Assembly (NCBI RefSeq): GCF_000761245.1
Contig: NZ_AWOR01000001.1
Span: 310,001 to 374,000, forward strand
DNA length: 64,000 bases
Source: Comamonas testosteroni
Lineage (GTDB): Bacteria > Pseudomonadota > Gammaproteobacteria > Burkholderiales > Burkholderiaceae_C
Direction of reading: 5' to 3'
Below the pieces are notes generated by a model. That model was not told the origin of the DNA and made no database searches. It worked only from the letters and a program-made list of their open reading frames with translations. Positions 58,549 to 64,000 of this stretch are shown here, in pieces (within the stretch, counting starts at the first letter, position 1; each line of letters starts with the position of its first letter). Position numbers and translations under genes: made by a program.

Positions 58549-59538
58549 ATGGCTATTCGTCGTACCGTTCTGTCGTCCATTGCCGCCTGCGCCGCAGCCG
58601 CCGCGCTGTCCCCCGCGTTCGCTGCCAATGCAGCAGCGGACTACCCCAATCGCCCCATCCGCCTGATCGTGCCCTTTGGCGCGGGCGGCTCCACCGACAT
58701 GGTGGCGCGTCTGCTGGCCGACAAGATGGGCCAGATACTGGGCAAGGCCGTGGTGGTGGACAACCGGGGCGGAGCCGGCGGCTCCATCGGCGCTTCGGAA
58801 ATCGCCAAGGCCGCTGCCGACGGCTACACCATCGGCATGGCCACGGTGTCCACCCATGGCTCCAATCCGGCCATCTTCCGCAAGCTGCCCTATGACGCGA
58901 TCAAGGACTTTGCTCCCATCACCAATGTGATGAGTGTGCCCAGCGTCTTCGTGGTGAACGCCAGCGTGCCTGCCAAGACCATGAAGGAATTCATCGCGCT
59001 GGCCAAGGCCAACCCCGACAAGTACACCTTTGCCTCGCCGGGCACGGGCTCGCTGGGTCACGCCAATATCGAGAACTTCATGAACCTGGCTGGTATCCAG
59101 CTGCTGCACATTCCCTACAAGGGTGCAGGCCAGGCCATTACCGATGCGCTGGGCGGACAGGTCAATGCCATGACGGACAACCTGCCCTCGACCCTGCCGC
59201 ATATAAAGGCTGGCCAGCTGCGTCCCCTGGCCGTGCTGGCCCTCAAGCGCAGCGATGTGCTGCCCGATGTGCCTACCTATACCGAGCTGGGCTACCCCCA
59301 GATGGGCGACGGCGGCTGGTTCGGCCTGGTGGCGCCTGCCGGCACGCCCAAGCCCATCATCGACAAGCTCAATGCGGCGGCCCACAAGGTCATGGCTTCG
59401 CCCGACTATCTGGAAAAGCAGAAGTCCATCTCCGGCGAGTCCATGGGCAACACGCCCGAGCAGTTTGCCAAGCAGATCAAGACTGCGATCGAGCGCTACA
59501 CGGCCGTGGCCAAGCGCGCCAATATCAAGCTGGACTGA
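58549..59538 (+). CDS. Bug/TctC-family periplasmic solute-binding protein
   Basis: 329 aa. Signal peptide about 1-27 (ending FAANA). YPNRPIRLIVPFGAGGSTDMVARL and the VVVDNRGGAGGSIGA loop are Bug hallmarks; HIPYKGAGQAITD follows. AAGGAG before ATG 58549. Its stop overlaps the next start by one base, so it is tightly coupled to the N-formylglutamate amidohydrolase gene; a carboxylate related to that substrate is a reasonable guess for the ligand. No TctAB nearby. Confidence 0.9.
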   Translation: MAIRRTVLSSIAACAAAAALSPAFAANAAADYPNRPIRLIVPFGAGGSTDMVARLLADKMGQILGKAVVVDNRGGAGGSIGASEIAKAAADGYTIGMATVSTHGSNPAIFRKLPYDAIKDFAPITNVMSVPSVFVVNASVPAKTMKEFIALAKANPDKYTFASPGTGSLGHANIENFMNLAGIQLLHIPYKGAGQAITDALGGQVNAMTDNLPSTLPHIKAGQLRPLAVLALKRSDVLPDVPTYTELGYPQMGDGGWFGLVAPAGTPKPIIDKLNAAAHKVMASPDYLEKQKSISGESMGNTPEQFAKQIKTAIERYTAVAKRANIKLD

Positions 59539-60443
59539 TGAAGACCGCAATGTCTGTGCCTGATTTTCTGCAAGCCAGACCGGCCGAGCCGGTGCTGGTG
59601 CACCCGGCCCGGGGCGAGGTTCTGCCCATAGTCTGCGACTCGCCGCACAGCGGCACGGCCTATCCGGAGGATTTCGGCGCTGTCGTGCCCATGAGTCTGC
59701 TGCGCCGTGGCGAGGACACGCATGTGGCCGCGCTCTGGGACCGCTGGCCCGAGTTCGGTGCCACGCTGCTGGAAGCGACTTTCCCGCGCACCTATGTCGA
59801 CCCGAACCGCAACGAGTCCGACCTGGACCCCGCGCAGATCGAGGGCGAGTGGCCGGTGGCGCTGTCGCCCAGCATCAAGACCCAGCAGGGGCTGGGCCTG
59901 ATCTGGCAGCGCATCAGCAAGGCCGGCGTGGCCACGCCTCTGTATGAGCGCAAGCGCACCGTTGCCGAGGTGCAGCACCGTATCGAGGGCTACTGGCGCC
60001 CCTATCACGCGGCGCTGGCGCAGGCCATCGACGACAGCGTGGCGCGCTTCGGGGCTGTGTGGCATCTGAATCTGCACTCCATGCCCAACGATGTGTACCA
60101 GCGACTGGGACGCAGCGATGCGCCGCCGCTGGCCGACTTCGTGCTGGGCGACCGCGACGGAACGACCTGCGCGCCCGAGTTCATCCATCTGGTGGGCGAT
60201 ACGCTCAAGGGCTTCGGCTACAGCGTGGCCTATAACGAGCCCTATAAAGGTGTGGAGTTGATCGGGCGCATTGGCCAGCCGCAACTCAATCGCCACTCGA
60301 TGCAGATAGAGATCCGTCGCCCCGTCTATATGGACGAGGACACGCGAGAGCCGAATGCGGGCTTCGAGCCGCTGCGCACGCATTTTGCCGAGCTCATGCA
60401 GGTGCTGGCGGGCTATGTGCGCCAGCAGATGATCAGAGGCTGA
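59538..60443 (+). CDS. N-formylglutamate amidohydrolase family protein
   Basis: 301 aa. FGase-family blocks PIVCDSPHSGTAYPEDF, THVAALWDRWPEFGATLLEA, YVDPNRNESDLD and HLNLHSMPND. The HutG-type enzyme releases formate from N-formylglutamate at the end of a histidine degradation route. No other hut genes are here, and the pairing with a Bug receptor under LysR suggests uptake and use of an external N-acyl amino acid. Start overlaps the Bug stop (TGATG). Confidence 0.88.
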   Translation: MKTAMSVPDFLQARPAEPVLVHPARGEVLPIVCDSPHSGTAYPEDFGAVVPMSLLRRGEDTHVAALWDRWPEFGATLLEATFPRTYVDPNRNESDLDPAQIEGEWPVALSPSIKTQQGLGLIWQRISKAGVATPLYERKRTVAEVQHRIEGYWRPYHAALAQAIDDSVARFGAVWHLNLHSMPNDVYQRLGRSDAPPLADFVLGDRDGTTCAPEFIHLVGDTLKGFGYSVAYNEPYKGVELIGRIGQPQLNRHSMQIEIRRPVYMDEDTREPNAGFEPLRTHFAELMQVLAGYVRQQMIRG

Positions 60444-60460
60444 AACCTGTCCATCGCTCC

Positions 60461-60485
60461 AAGCCCGGCTTTGCCGGGCTTTTTC
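60461..60485 (+). terminator. Terminator after the amidohydrolase gene
   Basis: AAGCCCGGC, loop TTT, GCCGGGCTT and further T. Confidence 0.9.
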
Positions 60486-60632
60486 ATGTCACGGCCAAAT
60501 GTCAAAAAACTGTGGCGAGGATGCCGCGATTGAGGGATTCCTTATCGAAGCTGCTATCAGAATCAGTTACGCTCGCAGGTTGGTGTCATCGTATGTCTGA
60601 TGTAACAACAAGCGTCTAGGAATCGTACCGGA

Positions 60633-62261
60633 ATGAAGTTCACTCCCATCGCAGCGCTGGTCATGTCGAGTCTGGCGGCCTTTGCCCAGAGCGCATCCGC
60701 GCAAACCGGTGCGGAAGGTCGCATGAATTTTTTGCGCGATTCCAGAGCCGCCACATCGGGCCCCCAGTTTGAATTCAGCCGTCTGCAATACGGCCCGCTG
60801 CCGATTGCAGGCGCGCGTGTGGCTTCCACGGCCGGTCCGCTGCAGGCTGCCGAGCGCGGCGATGCCAAGGCGCAGAACCAGCTGGGCGAGATGTATGTGC
60901 ACGGCCAGGGCGTGCCCCAGAATGCCGCCACCGCCGCACAATGGTTCCGCAAGGCCGCGGCCCAGGGACATGCGGGCGCCCAGAACAGTCTGGGTGCGCT
61001 GTACGCCAACGGCCAGGGCCTGCCGCAGAACTACCGCGAGGCCGCCCAGTGGTACGGCCGAGCGGCGCAGCAGAACAATGCCGTGGCGCAGTACAACCTG
61101 TCCCACCTCTATCAGGAAGGTCTGGGCGTTCCCCAGAGCTTCAGCACCGCTGCCCAGTGGCTGGAGAAATCCGCTGCGCAAGGCCATGTGACGGCCCAGT
61201 TCGAGCTGGGCCAGCGCTACCTCAAGGGCAATGGCGTGGCCGTCAATTACATGACGGCTGCAGACTGGTTCAAGAAAGCCGCCGATCAAGGCCATGCGGA
61301 AGCGCAGAACCAGCTGGGCTCCATGCTGTCCGACGGAGTGGGCGTGAAGCTGGACCCGGTGCAGGCCGCCCAGTGGCTGCAGCGCGCTGCCGAGCAGGGC
61401 GACGCCAGGGCCCAGAACAGCCTGGGCCGGATGTATATGGATGGCGTGGGTGTCCCGCGCGACTACAAGCTGGCGGCTTCCTGGTTCCAAAAGAGTGCCG
61501 AGCAGTGGAATGCCGACGGTCAGAACCATCTGGGCCGTCTGTATCTCTACGGTCTGGGTGTGGAGCAAAGTCCTGCCTATGCGGCGCAATGGTTCCAGCG
61601 CGCGGCCGACCAAAATCATGCCGATGCCCAGTACAACCTGGGCACCATCTATGCCGAAGGTCTGGGCACGCCCCAGAACTACGCCACGGCACTGCAGTGG
61701 TATCAGAAGGCGGCCGAGCAAGGCCATGCAGCTGCCATCAACAACGTGGGTACGCTGTACGCCGAAGGCCGTGGCGTTGCGCAGAACTATGCGACGGCCA
61801 TGCAGTGGTTCCGCCGCGCGGCCGACAAGGGCGATGCCTCGGCCCAGTTCAATCTGGCGCGTCTGTATGCCGACGGTCAGGGCAGTGCCGCCAGCCCCGC
61901 TCAGGCGATGAAGTGGTATGCCGCGGCAGCCGAGCAAGGCCACTCCGGTGCACAGAACCGCCTGGGCGTGATGTACGCCGAAGGCCAGGGCGCTGCGCGC
62001 GATTACGGCAAGGCCGTGCAGTGGTATCAGCGCGCGGCCGAGCAGGGCGATGCCGCAGCCCAGTACAACCTGGGCATGGTCTATGCACAGGGCCAGGGCG
62101 TGCCGCGTGACAATGCCAGGGCCTACTTCTGGTACAACCTGGCGGCCATGGAGCTGGGTGGCGACGCCGCCAAGCGCCGCGATGAAGCGGCCAACAAGCT
62201 CAGCATTGCCCAGGTGGCCGAGCAGCAGAACAAGGCGCTGGCCTGGCAACCCAAGCGCTGA
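60633..62261 (+). CDS. Exported Sel1-repeat protein with twelve 36-residue repeats
   Basis: 542 aa. Signal peptide about 1-24 (FAQSASAQ). Twelve consecutive Sel1-like repeats fill residues 76-507 with a strict 36-residue period (consensus G.A.AQ..LG.mYa.G.Gv..), followed by a short C-terminal helix rich in Ala, Glu and Gln. Sel1 proteins are alpha-solenoid scaffolds for protein contacts; periplasmic forms often act in envelope stress or peptidoglycan work. The 108-bp DNA period also produces several long overlapping open frames on both strands that are not genes. Confidence 0.9.
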   Translation: MKFTPIAALVMSSLAAFAQSASAQTGAEGRMNFLRDSRAATSGPQFEFSRLQYGPLPIAGARVASTAGPLQAAERGDAKAQNQLGEMYVHGQGVPQNAATAAQWFRKAAAQGHAGAQNSLGALYANGQGLPQNYREAAQWYGRAAQQNNAVAQYNLSHLYQEGLGVPQSFSTAAQWLEKSAAQGHVTAQFELGQRYLKGNGVAVNYMTAADWFKKAADQGHAEAQNQLGSMLSDGVGVKLDPVQAAQWLQRAAEQGDARAQNSLGRMYMDGVGVPRDYKLAASWFQKSAEQWNADGQNHLGRLYLYGLGVEQSPAYAAQWFQRAADQNHADAQYNLGTIYAEGLGTPQNYATALQWYQKAAEQGHAAAINNVGTLYAEGRGVAQNYATAMQWFRRAADKGDASAQFNLARLYADGQGSAASPAQAMKWYAAAAEQGHSGAQNRLGVMYAEGQGAARDYGKAVQWYQRAAEQGDAAAQYNLGMVYAQGQGVPRDNARAYFWYNLAAMELGGDAAKRRDEAANKLSIAQVAEQQNKALAWQPKR

Positions 62262-62285
62262 TTGCCGCTTTGCACTCAGGCACCC

Positions 62286-62313
62286 AAGCGCTTCCCTCGA
62301 GAAGCGCTTTTTT
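62286..62313 (+). terminator. Terminator after the Sel1 gene
   Basis: AAGCGCTT, 8-nt loop, AAGCGCTT, then T-run. Confidence 0.82.
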
Positions 62314-62444
62314 CTGCCGGCCGGCTCCCGCCATGGTTCAAATCATGGCTCGAATGCAGCGATCCAGCGCAGGTTGGCGACCAGATCAGACTGCCCGGAC
62401 AGCGCTTTGTGCGGCCGATGATTTCTAAAACCAAGGAGACAACA

Positions 62445-63428
62445 ATGAAGAAGACTTCAATGAACATACTGGCCGGCCTGATGGCTGGCGCAGGCCTGCT
62501 TTTGTCCGCGGGCGCACAGGCTCAGGACGCCTTTCCCTCCAAGCCGATTCGCATCGTGCTGGGCTTTCCCGCCGGCGGCCCGCTGGACCAGCATGCCCGT
62601 TTGCTGACCGACAAGCTGCAAGGCGTGCTCGGTCAGCCGCTGGTGGTGGATTACAAGCCCGGAGCGGGCGGCTCCGTGGGGGCGCAGGACGTGATGCGCT
62701 CGCCCGCCGACGGCTACACGCTGATGCTGGCCAATACCGGCGTGATGGTCATCAACTCTGCGCTCTACAGCAAGCTGCCCTACAACACGCTCAAGGACTT
62801 CACGCCGATTGCCCGCACCGCCATGCAGCCGCTGGCGCTGCTGGTCAACAACAAGGTGCCGGCCAAGACGCTGACCGAGTTCATGACCTATGCCAAGGCC
62901 AATCCCGGCAAGATCAACTTCGGCTCGGCCGGCAACGGCGGCATCAGCCATCTGGTGCCCGAGATGTTCAAGAGCGCCGCAGGCGTGGATCTGGTGCACA
63001 TCCCCTACAAGGGCAGCGCGCCTGCGTTCACTGATCTGATCGGCGGTCAGGTGCAGTTCATGGCCGAGAGCATTCCTCAGGCTGCGGCCTATCACAAGCA
63101 GGGCAAGGTGCGCGCCCTGGCCGTGACCAGCAAGGAACGCAACCCCGCACTGCCTGAGGTGCCGACCGCCATAGAGTCCGGCCTCAAGGGCTTCGAGGTG
63201 GTGGGCTTCTATGGCTTTCTCGCCCCTGCCGGCCTGCCCAAGGACGTGACCGCCAAGCTCAGCAACGCCTTCCAGCAGGTCATGAACCTGCCCGATGTGA
63301 AGAGCCGCATGGTGGAGCAGGGCGCCGATCCGGCCTTCCTGGGCTCCGAGGCCTTCGGCAAGTTCCTGGCCAGCGAGACTCCGCGCTGGGCGGCAGCCGT
63401 CAAGGCCTCCGGCACGAAACTGGATTAA
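62445..63428 (+). CDS. Bug/TctC-family periplasmic solute-binding protein
   Basis: 327 aa from ATG 62445 (AAGGAG upstream); the open frame begins much earlier inside the preceding terminator and is not coding there. Signal peptide about 1-27 (ending AGAQAQ). FPSKPIRIVLGFPAGGPLDQ, VVDYKPGAGGSVGAQDVM and HIPYKGSAPAFTD match the family. An isolated orphan receptor; no regulator or transporter adjoins it. Confidence 0.9.
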   Translation: MKKTSMNILAGLMAGAGLLLSAGAQAQDAFPSKPIRIVLGFPAGGPLDQHARLLTDKLQGVLGQPLVVDYKPGAGGSVGAQDVMRSPADGYTLMLANTGVMVINSALYSKLPYNTLKDFTPIARTAMQPLALLVNNKVPAKTLTEFMTYAKANPGKINFGSAGNGGISHLVPEMFKSAAGVDLVHIPYKGSAPAFTDLIGGQVQFMAESIPQAAAYHKQGKVRALAVTSKERNPALPEVPTAIESGLKGFEVVGFYGFLAPAGLPKDVTAKLSNAFQQVMNLPDVKSRMVEQGADPAFLGSEAFGKFLASETPRWAAAVKASGTKLD

Positions 63429-63546
63429 CCCCCTGAGGCGCTGCGCGCCTTCCCCCTTTCTCTACGCGCTTTGCGCTAGGTAAGGGGGACGACAGCCTCG
63501 GTGCGGGGCGGCCCTTCCTCGCTGTCCCTTTGCTGGGGCACGCCAG
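63429..63546 (+). repeat. GC-rich intergenic repeat, family S, copy S4
   Basis: CCCCCTGAGGCGCTGCGCGC, CTTTCTCTACGCGC, AGGGGGACGACAGCCTCGGT, CCTCGCTGTCCC, GGGGCACGCCAGTTTTT. Same block order as S3. It begins directly after the stop codon of the Bug gene. Confidence 0.75.
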
Positions 63547-63568
63547 TTTTTGATGCCTTTGAGCGCAA

Positions 63569-63601
63569 AAAAGCCCGGTCACTTTGGGTGGCCGGGCTTT
63601 T
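63569..63601. terminator. Bidirectional terminator
   Basis: AAAAGCCCGG / CCGGGCTTTT with a 13-nt loop; T-rich to the right and A-rich to the left. Serves the Bug gene and perhaps the convergent phosphodiesterase gene. Confidence 0.85.
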
Positions 63602-63620
63602 GTTTTGCTATGGATATCGA

Positions 63621-63696
63621 AGCTGCTTGCGCTTGATTTGAAAGGAATTCAGCATTGATTGATGCTGAAGTTATTAGTGGACCTGCGTAAGCAGCT
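63621..63696. repeat. 76-bp intergenic inverted repeat, copy R3
   Basis: AGCTGCTTGCGC pairs with GCGTAAGCAGCT (one mismatch); inner TTCAGCAT / ATGCTGAA stem with a 6-nt loop. Lies just downstream of the phosphodiesterase stop. Confidence 0.8.
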
Positions 63697-63702
63697 ACTG
63701 TT

Positions 63703-64000
63703 TTACAGCTGCTCGCCTGTCTGCGCGGGGCTGAAAAGGTCCACGCGGTCGGTGATGATGCCGTCCGTGCCCAGGTCTATCAGGCGCTGTGCCGCCCATT
63801 GGTCGTTGACGGTGTAGCTGCTGCAGTAGAGGCCTGCGCCATGCACCTTGGTCACCAGCTCGGTCGTCCACAGCGCATGGTTGAGCACCATGGCGCTGCA
63901 GTCCAGCTCCAGAGCCAGCTTCAGGTCGGCGTCGCCGCTGGCGTCGGCCAGCTTGTCCACCAGCAGGCCGCGGGGAATATGCGGTGCGGTCTCGCGGGCG
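63703..64000 (-). CDS. ugpQ: Glycerophosphodiester phosphodiesterase, C-terminal part (start outside window)
   Basis: The frame is open from the window edge to a stop at 63703, about 99 residues. PRGLLVDKL, LNHALWT, YTVNDQWAAQRLIDLGTDGIITDRVDLF are the C-terminal blocks of the GDPD TIM barrel. It hydrolyses glycerophosphodiesters to glycerol-3-phosphate and alcohol. An in-frame ATG or GTG inside the window is not the true start. Confidence 0.85.
   Translation of the reverse strand, partial: ARETAPHIPRGLLVDKLADASGDADLKLALELDCSAMVLNHALWTTELVTKVHGAGLYCSSYTVNDQWAAQRLIDLGTDGIITDRVDLFSPAQTGEQL

Noticed and set aside
60545..60585. Possible sixth 76-bp repeat beginning AGCTGCTATCAG
   Set aside because: Only the left end resembles the family; no matching right arm at 76 bp.
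60567..62249. Minus-strand frame and a second plus-strand frame over the Sel1 gene
   Set aside because: The 108-bp period keeps all frames free of stops; only the Sel1 frame has a signal peptide and known repeats.

Overview
The window looks like a chromosomal segment of a Comamonadaceae betaproteobacterium, most likely Comamonas. The reasons are the Burkholderiales-type gene orders (hisF-hisI-hisE ... hinT-tatABC, petABC-sspA-sspB, dciA-secA-argJ, yacG-zapD-coaE-pilDCB, rplU-rpmA-obgE-proB, hemA-prfA ... prmC-grxD), high GC, three orphan Bug/TctC-type binding proteins and intergenic repeats of a type typical of this family. It is mostly core genome with a few accessory insertions. I found no rRNA, CRISPR array, prophage or insertion sequence.

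Region 1-7.3 kb (minus strand) is an accessory surface-glycan operon, transcribed glmM -> wecB -> nfrB -> nfrA, with nfrA running off the left edge. NfrB carries a GT2 glycosyltransferase and a C-terminal MshEN (cyclic-di-GMP binding) module. This matches the NGR (N4 glycan receptor) exopolysaccharide pathway of E. coli, with its own sugar-precursor enzymes attached. It abuts hisF, where hisA would normally be expected.

Region 8-17 kb is the his tail, a small membrane protein, a patatin-like lipase, hinT, tatABC, a membrane-anchored single-PDZ DegS-like protease and an MHS-type MFS transporter. Region 17-21 kb is a catabolic unit: an FCD-type GntR regulator divergent from a crotonase, a Bug receptor and a malonyl-CoA synthetase-like ligase. 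Region 21-28 kb has nif3-like, pdxA, mscL, the bc1 complex petABC, sspA, sspB and tRNA-Thr. Region 28-41 kb has dciA, secA, argJ, a DUF815 ATPase, a MutT-like Nudix, and the minus-strand type IV pilus/cell division cluster pilB-pilC-pilD-coaE-zapD-yacG. Region 41-50 kb has tRNA-Pro, ispB, rplU-rpmA-obgE, proB, rppH, proS, a lytic transglycosylase and a CNNM/CBS protein.

Region 50-57 kb is the conserved hemA-prfA-prmC-grxD series, interrupted between prfA and prmC by two extra genes: an exported protein resembling the phosphohistidine plus ATP-grasp part of alpha-glucan water dikinase, and a SUKH-3-like protein. Region 57-64 kb has a LysR regulator divergent from a Bug receptor and an N-formylglutamate amidohydrolase, a 12-repeat Sel1 protein, a third Bug receptor and the 3' part of a glycerophosphodiester phosphodiesterase gene.

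Two repeat families stand out. One is a set of five intergenic inverted repeats of exactly 76 bp. The other is a roughly 90-140 bp GC-rich family with four copies, three of them clustered around argJ. Many translation starts given here are internal to the longest open frame. They were chosen by ribosome-binding sites, family N-termini, or because the longer frame would run through a repeat.
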